A stretch of 56,117 bases of DNA from Allobosea sp. AAP35 (GCF_001295925.1 NZ_LJHQ01000021.1:1-56117); one strand, 5' to 3'; shown: positions 29,361-38,627, numbered from the stretch's first letter. Made by a program: numbers and translations. The notes: generated from the letters alone by a model not told the origin.

Positions 29361-29502
29361 GTTAGTCCCTCCCGAAAGTTTGGTTTCTACGAAGGCACTC
29401 GCCAGCGGCGGCCCCTGCGGCGAACCTAGCCACGGCACCGAAGCAATCGATGTGCCATGTGGCGGTTCGCCTGGACACGGACGACTGGACGAGAGGTCTC
29501 TT

Positions 29503-30570
29503 GTGAGTGATTCGAGCGAACTGGACCGGCTGCGCGCGAAATATGCGGCGTCTGGTGGTGGTGACATTCATGATGCCACATTCCGTCGGGTTGCCGAGGG
29601 GCAATTCCAGGGCGAGCGGCGCAAACTGCCGTATTCGGACATCGCGACCTTCATGGGGCTCCCCTATCTGGCCGACGGTCTGGCAGCGGCAGGCTTCGCC
29701 GAGCTCGACATCGCCGTTCTCGGTATCCCGATGGATTTGGGGGTGACCAACCGCGCGGGCTGCCGCCTCGGCCCCCGCGCCGTCCGCCAGGTCGAGCGGA
29801 TCGGGCCCTTCGAGCATGGGCTGGGCATTGCGCCGACGACCCTGGTCAACGCCGCCGATATCGGCGATGTGCCCTTTCGCAGTCGGTTCGACCTCGAGAG
29901 TTGCCATGCCGACATCGAGGCGCATCTGCAGTCCATCGTCGCGGCCGGCGTGGTTCCGCTATCAGTGGGCGGCGATCACTCGATCACGCAGTCGATCCTA
30001 CGCGCCGTCGGGCGCGATCGGCCGGTCGGCATGGTTCATATCGACGCGCATTGCGACACCAGCGGGCCCTATGAAGGATCGCGCTTCCACCATGGTGGAC
30101 CGTTCCGGCAGGCGGTGCTCGACGGGGTGCTCGACCCGCGCAGGACCGTGCAGATCGGCATTCGCGGCGGCGCGGAGTATCTGTGGGAGTTTTCCCACGA
30201 CTCCGGGATGACGGTGATCCACGCCGACGAGTTCGCGCGCCAGGGCGTGGATGCGATCGTGGCCCAAGCGCGTCGCATCGTCGGGGACGGGCCGACCTAT
30301 CTCAGCTTCGATATCGACAGCCTGGATCCCGCCTTCGCGCCGGGCACCGGCACGCCCGAGATTGGTGGACTGACCTCGCTGCAGGCGCTGATGCTGCTGC
30401 GCGGGCTGGGCGGCATCGACTTCGTCGGTGGCGACGTGGTCGAGGTGGCGCCGCAATACGATGCCACGACCAACACGGCGCAGGCGGGCGCGCAGATGCT
30501 GTTCACGATCTTCAGCCTGCTCGCGCTCGCGGCATTGGCAAGGCGCGATGCCGCGCCCGTGAGGGGCTAA
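29503..30570 (+). CDS. Ureohydrolase family enzyme (agmatinase/guanidinobutyrase-like)
   Basis: A 355-residue arginase-fold enzyme hydrolysing a guanidino group to urea plus an amine. All metal ligands are present: His159 in SVGGDHS, Asp181, His183 and Asp185 in HIDAHCDT, and Asp270 and Asp272 in SFDIDSLDPAFAPGTGTPE. It resembles guanidinobutyrase or guanidinopropionase more than arginase; the substrate is open. The GTG at 29503 has GAGAGG upstream, and the frame is open to 29224 across the LysR gene. It leads a run of seven same-strand genes including a PotABCD-type importer. Confidence 0.88.
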   Translation: MSDSSELDRLRAKYAASGGGDIHDATFRRVAEGQFQGERRKLPYSDIATFMGLPYLADGLAAAGFAELDIAVLGIPMDLGVTNRAGCRLGPRAVRQVERIGPFEHGLGIAPTTLVNAADIGDVPFRSRFDLESCHADIEAHLQSIVAAGVVPLSVGGDHSITQSILRAVGRDRPVGMVHIDAHCDTSGPYEGSRFHHGGPFRQAVLDGVLDPRRTVQIGIRGGAEYLWEFSHDSGMTVIHADEFARQGVDAIVAQARRIVGDGPTYLSFDIDSLDPAFAPGTGTPEIGGLTSLQALMLLRGLGGIDFVGGDVVEVAPQYDATTNTAQAGAQMLFTIFSLLALAALARRDAAPVRG

Positions 30571-30573
30571 GCC

Positions 30574-31359
30574 ATGGAATGGCCCGTCCAATCATCATGG
30601 TATTCGGTTACCCGGCTGCGGTCCGATCTGTTTCGGATCACCGAGCCCTGTTGCCATCGCATGGTGCGCGCCAACTGCTTCCTCGTGCTGGGGACCGAGC
30701 GCGATCTTCTAATCGATACGGGCATGGGCATCGCGCCGCTGCGGCCTCTCATCGCCACGCTGTCGTCGCGCCCTTTGACCGTGTTCACGACGCATGCCCA
30801 CAGCGACCATGTCGGTGCTCACCCCGAATTCGCCGATCTCGACATCCTCATCCACCCGCTCGAAGCCGAAGAATTGCGGCAGCCGGGGGTGAAGGGCCTG
30901 CGTTTTCCCAAGCGGGCGCCCGAACAGATCGAGGCGCTCCGGCGTTCGGGCATCGAACTGCCGGAGTACATGGTCGATGCACTGCCCTATGCTGATTTTG
31001 ACGTCGACGGCTACGGGCGGGATGCGGTCGCGCCGACGCGTCTCGTCGACGATGGTGACATCGTCGATCTCGGCGACAGGCACTTCGAGGTTCTGCACCT
31101 TCCCGGTCATTCGCCCGGGAGCATCGGCCTGTGGGAGGCGGCCACCGGCTGGCTCTTCACGGGGGATGCGCTTTACGATGGCGTCATCGTCGATACCGGC
31201 CCCGGCGCCAGCATCTCGGCCTATCTCCCGACGATGGAGCGCCTCAAGCGGCTCCCCGTGGTCGAAGTCTTTGGTGGCCACAACGACCCGATGACGCGCG
31301 GCCGCATGATCACGGTGATCGAACGCTACATGGCGTCGCGCTCGGGGAGGGGGCGATGA
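30574..31359 (+). CDS. Metallo-beta-lactamase fold hydrolase
   Basis: A 261-residue MBL-fold protein. The zinc motif is complete: His74, His76, Asp78 and His79 in TTHAHSDHVGAH, then His in LPGHSPGSIGL, Asp in FTGDALYDG and His in FGGHNDPM. It begins three bases after the ureohydrolase stop, so the two are surely cotranscribed. Possible jobs are hydrolysis of a thioester, lactone or amide intermediate of the same pathway; no closer subfamily can be named from motifs alone. Confidence 0.85.
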   Translation: MEWPVQSSWYSVTRLRSDLFRITEPCCHRMVRANCFLVLGTERDLLIDTGMGIAPLRPLIATLSSRPLTVFTTHAHSDHVGAHPEFADLDILIHPLEAEELRQPGVKGLRFPKRAPEQIEALRRSGIELPEYMVDALPYADFDVDGYGRDAVAPTRLVDDGDIVDLGDRHFEVLHLPGHSPGSIGLWEAATGWLFTGDALYDGVIVDTGPGASISAYLPTMERLKRLPVVEVFGGHNDPMTRGRMITVIERYMASRSGRGR

Positions 31360-31427
31360 TCTTGTACGCCCTGCCAGCCGCTGCCCGTCCCGTTTCCGAT
31401 TCCTCGTCCCCAGGCTGACCATCTCGC

Positions 31428-32513
31428 ATGTCCGCGTCCATCACCCTCGAGCACGTGACCAAGAGCTACGGCCGCCACCTGGCCGTCGATGACGTGTCGC
31501 TCGACATTCCAGCGGGACGCTTCGTCACGCTTCTGGGCCCCTCGGGCTCCGGCAAGACGACGTTGCTGATGATGATCGCCGGCTTTGCCCGGGCGACCGC
31601 CGGACGCATCCTCGCGGGCGGGCGCGACATCACGAACGAACCGCCCGAGCGGCGTGAATTCGGCATGGTCTTCCAGGGCTACGCGCTCTTTCCGAACATG
31701 ACGGTGGCGGAAAACCTCGCCTTCCCGCTGAAGATCAGGGGCGTGGCGCGCGAGACCGTGGCGCAGGAGGTCAAGCGGATGCTCGAACTCGTGCATCTGC
31801 AAAGCCTTGGTGGGAGATATCCGCGCGAACTGTCCGGCGGCCAGCAGCAGCGCGTCGCGCTGGCGCGTGCGCTGATCTTCAATCCGAAGGTGCTGCTGCT
31901 CGACGAGTCGCTGAGCGCGCTCGACAAGAAGCTGCGCGCCGGCCTGCAGGAAGAGCTGCGCGACCTCCACGCGCGCCTGGGCACAACCTTCGTTTTCGTG
32001 ACGCATGATCAGGAGGAGGCGCTGTCGATGTCGGACGAGATCGTGATCATCAATCACGGTCGGATCGTCCAGAGCGGCGCACCCAAGGCGCTTTATAATG
32101 GGCCAAGAACCCGGTTCGTGGCCGATTTCCTGGGTCGGGCGAATTTCATCGAAGGCACGGTCTCGTCGGTGTCCGGGCAGGACTTCTCCTATGCCGCTGG
32201 CGGCCAGTCGTTGCGACAGGCGTTGCCGACGGGTGCTCCGGCACCGGGGCTGGGCGGGACTGTGTCGCTGGCGTTACGGCCCGAGAAGCTGCAGGTGCTG
32301 GGGGAACCGGTGCCTGCCGCCAATGCGGTGCCCGCCGAGATCATCCGCGTGACCTATGAGGGCGCGGACTACCATATCCGCGCCACCACCCCGCTGGGGC
32401 CGATGCAGGCGATCGTGCCGTCGGGCATGGGTGCGGCCGAGCCGGCGCCAGGCGACAATGTCTGGCTGTCCTGGAACGAAGATGCAGCGGTGGTGCTTGC
32501 CGATGACCGCTGA
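31428..32513 (+). CDS. Spermidine/putrescine-type ABC transporter ATP-binding protein (PotA-like)
   Basis: A 361-residue ATPase. Walker A is GPSGSGKT (37-44), the Q-loop is in FQGYALFPNMTV, the signature LSGGQQQR (135-142), Walker B LLLDESLSAL, and the switch His sits in VFVTHDQEEAL. A C-terminal TOBE-type domain of about 120 residues follows, as in PotA, with LRPEKLQVL as a family phrase. It overlaps the first permease gene by 11 nt. With the next three genes it makes a complete importer for polyamine-like or related cationic N compounds. Confidence 0.92.
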   Translation: MSASITLEHVTKSYGRHLAVDDVSLDIPAGRFVTLLGPSGSGKTTLLMMIAGFARATAGRILAGGRDITNEPPERREFGMVFQGYALFPNMTVAENLAFPLKIRGVARETVAQEVKRMLELVHLQSLGGRYPRELSGGQQQRVALARALIFNPKVLLLDESLSALDKKLRAGLQEELRDLHARLGTTFVFVTHDQEEALSMSDEIVIINHGRIVQSGAPKALYNGPRTRFVADFLGRANFIEGTVSSVSGQDFSYAAGGQSLRQALPTGAPAPGLGGTVSLALRPEKLQVLGEPVPAANAVPAEIIRVTYEGADYHIRATTPLGPMQAIVPSGMGAAEPAPGDNVWLSWNEDAAVVLADDR

Positions 32514-33351
32514 CATGGACGCACAGACGCGCCGCGTCTATCTGGTGTTGCTGCTGGCGCCGCTGGTCGTGCTCGCCTTCGTGTATCTCTACCCCCTGTC
32601 GCGCGTGCTTTGGCTGTCGGTGACCGTTCCGACGCCGGGCTTTGGGAACTATGAGCGCCTGCTGACCAGCAGCGCGATCCAAGGGGTGATCTGGACAACC
32701 GTTCGGATCTGCGTCCTCACCACGATGCTGGCCCTCGTCATCGGCTACGCCATCGCCTATGCGGCGGTCCATCTGCGCGGCTGGCGGGGCGAACTCCTGC
32801 TCTTCTTCGTGCTGCTGTCGTTCTGGCTCTCGGTGCTGATCCGCGCTTTCGCCTGGTTGACGCTGCTGCAGAGCCGTGGGGTGATCAACACTTGGCTGAT
32901 GGATTTCGGGCTCATCGACGCACCGCTGGCGCTCATCCGCAATGAGTTCGGCGTGGTGCTCGGCATGGTCCACTACATGATCCCCTATGCCGCCCTGCCG
33001 CTCTTCGCCAATATGCGGGGCATCGATCCGCGGCTCGTGCCGGCGGCACGAGGCCTCGGCGCCGGGCCGGTCCAGTCCTTTCTCAAGGTCTATTTGCCGA
33101 TGAGCCTGCCGGGGCTGATCAGCGCCGGCATCCTGACTTTCATCTTCTCCCTCGGTTTTTACGTGACGCCGGCTCTGCTGGGCGGCGGCAAGACCCTCAT
33201 GATCTCCGAATACATCGCCGTGCAGATCAACGACACGCTGAACTGGGGTCTTGGCTCGATGCTGGCGACGACGCTGCTGCTGTCGATCTTCGCGCTCTTG
33301 GCGGTGATGAGCATCTTCGTCGACCTGCGCAAAGTCTTCGGGGTGAAGTGA
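32503..33351 (+). CDS. ABC transporter permease (PotB-like)
   Basis: A 282-residue inner-membrane permease with six predicted helices and the EAA-type loop PAARGLGAGPVQSFLKVYLP before the fifth. The ATG at 32503 overlaps the ATPase stop region; an ATG at 32515 is the alternative. It ends in a TGATG junction with the second permease. It shows the PotB phrasing of this family (RVYLVLLLAPLVVLAFVYLYP). Confidence 0.9.
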   Translation: MTADMDAQTRRVYLVLLLAPLVVLAFVYLYPLSRVLWLSVTVPTPGFGNYERLLTSSAIQGVIWTTVRICVLTTMLALVIGYAIAYAAVHLRGWRGELLLFFVLLSFWLSVLIRAFAWLTLLQSRGVINTWLMDFGLIDAPLALIRNEFGVVLGMVHYMIPYAALPLFANMRGIDPRLVPAARGLGAGPVQSFLKVYLPMSLPGLISAGILTFIFSLGFYVTPALLGGGKTLMISEYIAVQINDTLNWGLGSMLATTLLLSIFALLAVMSIFVDLRKVFGVK

Positions 33352-34166
33352 TGGAACTCGCGCCCTCGAAGCCCTTCCGTCTCACCGTCTTCGGGGCATG
33401 GCTGGCCATCCTGTTCCTGACGCTGCCCTTCGCGGTGGTGTTTCCGGTGTCGGTGACGCCACATCGCTATCTGTCGTTGCCGGACGGGACCTGGTCGTCG
33501 CGCCACTACCAGACGCTGATCGACGACCTGACCTGGATTTCGAGCATCGGGGACAGCCTCATCGTCGCCACCGGCTCGACCCTCCTGGCGATCCTTCTGG
33601 GAACGATGACGGCACTCGCCTGCTGGCGGATCTCGACGCGCGCCTCGGAACTGGTGCGCATGGCGATGCTGGCGCCAATGATCGTGCCGTCGATCGTTCA
33701 CGCGCTCGGCTTCTATCAGGTCTGGGCCCAACTCGGCCTGCTCGACACCTATGCCGGCCTGATCATCGCGCATGCGATGAAAGGCACGCCCTATGTCGTG
33801 ATCAGCGTCTCGGCGGCGCTGGCCAATGTCGATCTGCGGCTGGAACAGGCGGCCCGCAATCTCGGGGCAACGGCGCTTCAGGCATTGTGGAAGGTCATCA
33901 TTCCCGCCGCGCGGCCCGGGATGCTGGCGGGGTCGGTCTTCGCCTTTGCCCTGTCCTGGGACGAACTCGTCGTGACGCTCTTCCTGACGAGCCGCAACGT
34001 CTACACGCTGCCCCGAAAGATCTGGGACGGCATCCAGGACAACATCAATCCCGCCATCGCTGCGGTCGCAGCCATCCTGATCGTGCTGACCGCCGTCGTG
34101 ATGGTGGCGCGGATCCTGCTCGCGCGCCGACAGGCGCGCCTCGCAACGGCTTCGGTGGAGCCGTGA
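33351..34166 (+). CDS. ABC transporter permease (PotC-like)
   Basis: A 271-residue inner-membrane permease with six helices. The EAA loop is EQAARNLGATALQALWKVII, followed by SWDELVVTLFLT typical of PotC. Start and stop overlap the upstream permease gene (TGATG), so translation is coupled. The periplasmic receptor follows after a 38-nt gap. Confidence 0.9.
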   Translation: MELAPSKPFRLTVFGAWLAILFLTLPFAVVFPVSVTPHRYLSLPDGTWSSRHYQTLIDDLTWISSIGDSLIVATGSTLLAILLGTMTALACWRISTRASELVRMAMLAPMIVPSIVHALGFYQVWAQLGLLDTYAGLIIAHAMKGTPYVVISVSAALANVDLRLEQAARNLGATALQALWKVIIPAARPGMLAGSVFAFALSWDELVVTLFLTSRNVYTLPRKIWDGIQDNINPAIAAVAAILIVLTAVVMVARILLARRQARLATASVEP

Positions 34167-34204
34167 ACGTCTGACCAACAACCAACAACACAGGGGAATG
34201 GCAC

Positions 34205-35320
34205 ATGGATAACCGAGCCACGCAAACCTTCCAGGATGATTGCCTGGAGCTCCTGCGGCAGCAGACCGAGGGACGCCGGGTGAACCGACGCGCCTTCTTG
34301 TCGACGCTTGCGGCGCTGGGCGTCTCGCCCGCGCTGTTTCGCCTGACGCCTGCTCATGCGCAGGCCAAGGAGATCGTCGTCGTCAACTGGGGCGGTGATG
34401 CGGTGACGGCGATGACCGCGGCCTGGGCTGTACCCTTCAACAAGAACGCGGGCTTCAAGGCGGTGATCGACGGCAGCGGGCCGAGCTCGGCGAAGATCAA
34501 GGCGATGGTCGACAGCGGCAAGGTGACCTGGGATGTCGTGGACCGTAACCTGATCGCGGCCCTGGAACTCGGCCGCCAGAACCTGCTCGAGAAGATCGAC
34601 TACAGCATCGTCGACAAAAGCAAGGTTCGCCCCGAACATGCCGGCGAGTGGGGCCTGGGCTCTTATATCTACTCGAACGTCCTGGCCTATCAGACCGATG
34701 CCTTCGGCGGCCGCACCCCGAAGACCTGGGCTGATTTCTACAATACCAAGGATTTCCCGGGCAAGCGCACCATGCGCAAGCATATCGACGGCCAGCTCGA
34801 GACCGCATTGCTGGCCGACGGCGTGGCGCCCGACAAGCTCTATCCGCTCGACGTCAAGCGCGCGCTCGACAAGATCAAATCGATCAAGAAGGACGTGATC
34901 TTCTGGGCGACCGGCGCGGAGAGCCAGCAGGTCTTCCGCGACCGCGAGGTGGTGATGGGCAGCGTCTTCAACACCCGCGCCCTCGTGGCCAAGCGCGAAT
35001 CCAACGGCAAGGTCGATTTCCACTACAATCAGGCCAGCGCCTGGGTCGGCGCGTGGCTGACCCCGCGCGGCAACCCCGCCGGCAAGGAGGTCTTCAAATT
35101 CATGGCCGCGACGCAGGATCCCGCCTCCCAGGTCGAGCTGTTCAAACTGCTTGGGAACGGGCCGGTCAATCCCGCCGCCGCAGCGATGGTCCCGGCCGAT
35201 ATGAAGACGCTGGATCCCGGCAGCCCGGAGAATTACGCCATGCAGATCCCCGCCGATCCGGAATGGTATGCCGCCAACAGCGCGACGGTTCTGAACCAGT
35301 ATCTCGAGGCGATTTCCTGA
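34205..35320 (+). CDS. Spermidine/putrescine-type extracellular solute-binding protein (PotD-like)
   Basis: A 371-residue periplasmic receptor. A long N-terminal region leads to a twin-arginine motif (NRRAFLSTLAALG) and a cleavage region near HAQAKEIVVVNWGG, so Tat export is likely. The mature part starts with the usual family-1 binding-protein strand. Conserved PotD-like features include GEWGLGSYIYSNVLAYQTDAF and KTWADFYN. The ligand is unknown; the cluster suggests a guanidino or polyamine-like compound. Its RBS is GGGGAA upstream of ATG 34205. Confidence 0.9.
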   Translation: MDNRATQTFQDDCLELLRQQTEGRRVNRRAFLSTLAALGVSPALFRLTPAHAQAKEIVVVNWGGDAVTAMTAAWAVPFNKNAGFKAVIDGSGPSSAKIKAMVDSGKVTWDVVDRNLIAALELGRQNLLEKIDYSIVDKSKVRPEHAGEWGLGSYIYSNVLAYQTDAFGGRTPKTWADFYNTKDFPGKRTMRKHIDGQLETALLADGVAPDKLYPLDVKRALDKIKSIKKDVIFWATGAESQQVFRDREVVMGSVFNTRALVAKRESNGKVDFHYNQASAWVGAWLTPRGNPAGKEVFKFMAATQDPASQVELFKLLGNGPVNPAAAAMVPADMKTLDPGSPENYAMQIPADPEWYAANSATVLNQYLEAIS

Positions 35321-35427
35321 GCCCCGATCCCGGCCGCCGTGTCGCGGCGGCCCGGATCTCATGATGACCAGCCGGGTCGCCGCGCTATGGCGATCCGGAT
35401 CCGATGACGATGAAGCAGGGGAACAGC

Positions 35428-36276
35428 ATGGTGCTCCAGACGAGCGGCTCCGACAGCAAGCCGATGACCTTTCCCGGCGGCAAGCGCTGTGCGGTATGCC
35501 TGACCTTCGATTTCGACGCGGAATCGCTGTGGCTGGCGCGTGAGCCGGAGAATGCCGGCAAGCTCGCGACGCTGAGTCAGGGTCGCTATGGCGCCAAGGT
35601 CGGCATCCCCAAGATCCTCGAACTGCTGCGCGCGGATGGCCTCAAGGGCACCTTCTTCACGCCGGGTTGGACAGTAGACAATCACCCCGACAAGGTCGAG
35701 GCGATCGTGCGCGACGGCCATGAGCTCGGCCATCACGGCTATGTCCATTATTGGCCCGACCCCGCCCAGGAGGGGCAGATGCTGGATGAGGTCGATCGCG
35801 GCCTCGAGGCGATGCAGCGCCGTTTCGGCGTCAAGCCGGTCGGCTATCGCCCGCCCGGCAGCGAGTCGACGCATTATCTTCTGGAACTGCTGACGCAGCG
35901 CGGTTTCCTCTACAACAGCTGCTTCAAGGACGATATCCACCCCTACCGCCATGTGCTGAGGGACGGCTCGCCGGGGCTCATCGAGCTGCCCGAGCATCCC
36001 TCGCTCGACGACTGGAGCTATGGGACAAGCCATCTGCGCTTCCCCCGGCCGATCTTCGGCACGGATCACGTCCTGGGCATCTGGCAGGACGAGTTCCGCG
36101 TGATCCGCGAGTGGGGCGGCGTCTATGTCCTCGTCATGCATCCGCAGGTCACGGGCCGCCCGATGCGCATGGAAATTCTGCGCCGCTTCATCGCCTTCAC
36201 CCGCCAGTTCGACGACGTCTGGTACGCGACGGGCCAGGAAATCGCGGAAGCGTTCGCCGCGCAGGAACAGTCCTGA
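35428..36276 (+). CDS. Polysaccharide deacetylase family (PuuE/allantoinase-like) hydrolase
   Basis: A 282-residue NodB-homology-domain protein. Motif 1 is CLTFDFDAES (Asp28/Asp30), motif 2 HELGHHGYVH supplies the His pair, and motif 3 GYRPPGSEST the Arg-Pro-Pro loop. This short cytoplasmic form, without signal peptide, belongs to the group that includes the PuuE-type allantoinases and other amidohydrolases acting on small molecules rather than sugars. The ATG at 35428 follows AGGGGAAC and is preferred to 35404. It lies between the importer and the creatininase gene, so a ring- or amide-opening role on the imported compound is plausible. Confidence 0.8.
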   Translation: MVLQTSGSDSKPMTFPGGKRCAVCLTFDFDAESLWLAREPENAGKLATLSQGRYGAKVGIPKILELLRADGLKGTFFTPGWTVDNHPDKVEAIVRDGHELGHHGYVHYWPDPAQEGQMLDEVDRGLEAMQRRFGVKPVGYRPPGSESTHYLLELLTQRGFLYNSCFKDDIHPYRHVLRDGSPGLIELPEHPSLDDWSYGTSHLRFPRPIFGTDHVLGIWQDEFRVIREWGGVYVLVMHPQVTGRPMRMEILRRFIAFTRQFDDVWYATGQEIAEAFAAQEQS

Positions 36277-36312
36277 GCCCGTTACCGACCGCCAGAATTC
36301 CGGAGATCGACC

Positions 36313-37140
36313 ATGTCACTGCGCCTTGAAACCGACCATCGCAAGGTCCCCATTTTCGACGAGATGACGTCACCCGACATCGCGGCGGCGGTCGCGGCCA
36401 ATATGCCGGTGATCGTGCCGCTGGGCGCGATGGAGCAGCACGGCGCGCATCTGCCGCTCTCGACCGACACCTATCAGGGGCTCGACATGTGCCGCCGCGC
36501 TGCGGCGCTGCTCGCCAAAGAGGGGATTCCCTTGATCGTCGGTCCCGCCATTCCGTTCGGGCCGCCGCCCTTCCTCAGCGAGTCGCCCCAGGCGCTGCCA
36601 GGCACGATCAACATCTCCAACGATACGCTGCGCGCGCTGCTGCACGATGTCTGCAGCTCGCTGATCGGCCACGGCTTTCGCCGGATCTATCTGCTGCTGG
36701 CCAATGTCGAGAGCGAATATGCCATGCACATCGTCGCCAAGGAGCTGACCGAGACGACGCAGGCCAACATTGTCACGCTCAACTGGCTGATCGGCATCCG
36801 CCCGCGCTACAAGGGAATGATGGTGTCGGACAAGCCGCAAGGCCATGGCGGCGAGGGCGAAACCGCCCGGATGCTCGCCACGGCGCCGCATCTGGTGCGC
36901 ATGGAGGAGGCGCGGCCCTACCATCCCAATCTTCCGGTCGAGCCAGAGGTCTATGGCGACTTCCTGCCCTATCTCGGGGGGGCGATCGGGCGCTATCGCT
37001 TCGACCGCGGCGAGTTCCGGGGGATGGTCGACGGCATCACCGGCGATCCGCAGCTCGCCACGGTCGAAACCGGCGAGAAGAGCTACGCGCTCGTTGCGGA
37101 TTGGGTCGCCAGCGCGATCCGGTTCGACCAGAGGCCCTGA
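36313..37140 (+). CDS. Creatininase family amidohydrolase
   Basis: A 275-residue hydrolase of the creatininase/MftE/FAPy-deformylase family. The metal site has Glu41 and His43 in LGAMEQHGAHLPLSTDT plus Asp52, and Glu183 in GHGGEGETARML. The segment that in creatininase reads NGHYEN is ANVESEYAMH here, so the His ligand is replaced by Glu133 while Glu135 is retained. This suggests a different metal or substrate. It is the last gene of the rightward run, ending at a hairpin before the convergent second ureohydrolase. The probable task is amide or ring opening on a small N compound. Confidence 0.8.
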   Translation: MSLRLETDHRKVPIFDEMTSPDIAAAVAANMPVIVPLGAMEQHGAHLPLSTDTYQGLDMCRRAAALLAKEGIPLIVGPAIPFGPPPFLSESPQALPGTINISNDTLRALLHDVCSSLIGHGFRRIYLLLANVESEYAMHIVAKELTETTQANIVTLNWLIGIRPRYKGMMVSDKPQGHGGEGETARMLATAPHLVRMEEARPYHPNLPVEPEVYGDFLPYLGGAIGRYRFDRGEFRGMVDGITGDPQLATVETGEKSYALVADWVASAIRFDQRP

Positions 37141-37152
37141 ATCCGACCTGAC

Positions 37153-37172
37153 CGCGGCGCGCTCGCGCCGCG
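37153..37172. terminator. Bidirectional terminator hairpin
   Basis: Arms CGCGGCGC (37153-37160) and GCGCCGCG (37165-37172) close a 4-nt loop, with imperfect extension on both sides and a TTTT shortly after (about 37185). It lies in the 60-nt gap between the convergent creatininase and second ureohydrolase genes. Confidence 0.7.
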
Positions 37173-37200
37173 ATCAGATTCGGTCTTTTCCAGGCTGTCT

Positions 37201-38106
37201 TTATTCTGTCTTGGCGGCCAACCCGGCCAGGAATGTCCACATGACTGTGCCTGCCAGAAAAGCGGTCATCCCGCCCTGGTCATGCGGTGGGCTGACCGTA
37301 TTGACGTCCAGGATGCGGCTGTCGAGCGGCGCGAGCATCTCCAAAAACGCAAGGCCTTCATGGGCCTGACAGCCGCCCCAGGTGGGTGTGCAGACGCCGG
37401 GCGCGACGGATGGGTCGAAAAAATCCATATCGAAGCACAGATAGACCGACCGGTTGCCAATGGTCTCGAGGACCCGCTGCGCCACGGCCTGATAGCCGAT
37501 CTCCCGCAGCTCCCGCATGGTGATCATGCCGAAGCCGAGCTCGTGGCAGAATTCATAGACCCCGGGCACCATGGTTGGGCCCCGCATGCCGATTTGGAAC
37601 GAGCGCGTCGCATCGACCAGCCCCTCCTGCACCATGTGGCGAAACGAGGTCGCGGTGTTGTAGCCCTGGATCGGATAGGCGTCGGTATGCGCGTCGATAT
37701 GGACGATGCAGAGGTCGCGATGATGGCGCGCCAGCGCGCGGACCTGCGGCAGCGTGACCGCGCCATCGCCGCCCATGGTCACGGCGACGACATTCTCGGC
37801 GACGATCTGACCGATCCCGGTTTCGATGGACGCAAACGATTCCTCAATCAGGCTCGGTGTCACCGGGACATCGCCGCAATCGACGAGGCCCAGCCGCTCC
37901 AGGACGTCAACGTTGTTGCGTGGATCGTACCTGCGCAGATGCGTCGACATCTGGCGGATCGAGGCGGGACCCATGCGCGAGCCGATCCGATCGGGATGGG
38001 TGCCGCAGTCGAAGGGGATGCCGACGATCGCCGCACGGGAGTTCCGGGTGGGACGGCCGAAGGGCGCGCTGAGAAAAGTTTGAGGCGGTACAAACCCGGT
38101 CGACAT
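37201..38106 (-). CDS. Ureohydrolase family protein with a missing metal-ligand His
   Basis: A 301-residue arginase-fold protein. The second and third metal motifs are intact (Asp138, His140 and Asp142 in HIDAHTDA; Asp226 and Asp228 in CFDMDFFDPSVAPGVCTP). However, the first, normally GGDHS, reads MGGDGAV, with Gly115 in place of the His. It may use an altered metal centre, act as a non-catalytic partner of the other ureohydrolase, or work on a different group. Its ATG overlaps the flavin reductase stop (TGATG), coupling the two. Confidence 0.85.
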   Translation of the reverse strand: MSTGFVPPQTFLSAPFGRPTRNSRAAIVGIPFDCGTHPDRIGSRMGPASIRQMSTHLRRYDPRNNVDVLERLGLVDCGDVPVTPSLIEESFASIETGIGQIVAENVVAVTMGGDGAVTLPQVRALARHHRDLCIVHIDAHTDAYPIQGYNTATSFRHMVQEGLVDATRSFQIGMRGPTMVPGVYEFCHELGFGMITMRELREIGYQAVAQRVLETIGNRSVYLCFDMDFFDPSVAPGVCTPTWGGCQAHEGLAFLEMLAPLDSRILDVNTVSPPHDQGGMTAFLAGTVMWTFLAGLAAKTE

Positions 38107-38627
38107 CAGCGTCCCGCTCCATTGGTTGGATCATGCCGGAGATGACGATAGGTGCCTTTGAAATAGAGCAGGGGCGTCCCGCTCTCGTGCCAGTCTGCGG
38201 GGCTCATGGTCGTGACCTTTCCGATAATGATGTGGTGGTCGCCGGCCTCGTGCTCGGCAAAGACGTCGCAGTCGAGCCACATCAGGGACCCCGCTACCAA
38301 TGGGTTACCAGCAGGCGACAGCGTCCAGTCGACGGCCCCCCATTTGCACCCACCGGAGCGTGCGAAGCCGTGCGAGACATGCTCCTGGCCTTCGGCCAGG
38401 ACATTCACGGAAAATCGCCCGACAGAGCGGATCCGCGGCCAGCTGGTGGACGAGTTCATGACGCAAATCGAAACCAGGGCAGGGGCACTGGAGACGCTGT
38501 AGAAGGATTGGCAGGTGAAGCCGACCGGCTCGTTGGCAACGAGGCCGCCGATCACCGTGATGCCGGAGGCGTAGCGGCCCATCCTATTGCGAAAGTCCAG
38601 TGGTTCGATCGTCGATGCGCGCGTCAC
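38106..38627 (-). CDS. Flavin reductase family protein (two-component monooxygenase reductase)
   Basis: A 173-residue NAD(P)H:flavin oxidoreductase of the HpaC/NtaB type, recognised by DFRNRMGRYASGITVIGG, then GFTCQSFYSVSSAPALVSIC and GDHHIIIGKV with the His-rich flavin-site segment. Such enzymes supply reduced FMN or FAD to a partner monooxygenase. A GTG start at 38627 gives the complete fold. It runs leftward and translationally overlaps the second ureohydrolase, while the probable partner NtaA-like monooxygenase is divergent 234 nt away. Confidence 0.87.
   Translation of the reverse strand: MTRASTIEPLDFRNRMGRYASGITVIGGLVANEPVGFTCQSFYSVSSAPALVSICVMNSSTSWPRIRSVGRFSVNVLAEGQEHVSHGFARSGGCKWGAVDWTLSPAGNPLVAGSLMWLDCDVFAEHEAGDHHIIIGKVTTMSPADWHESGTPLLYFKGTYRHLRHDPTNGAGR

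Noticed and set aside
29361..29502. Search for a guanidine riboswitch before the ureohydrolase gene
   Set aside because: The 142-nt divergent gap shows none of the conserved ykkC-type core that I could recognise, and it is short for a riboswitch plus two promoters.
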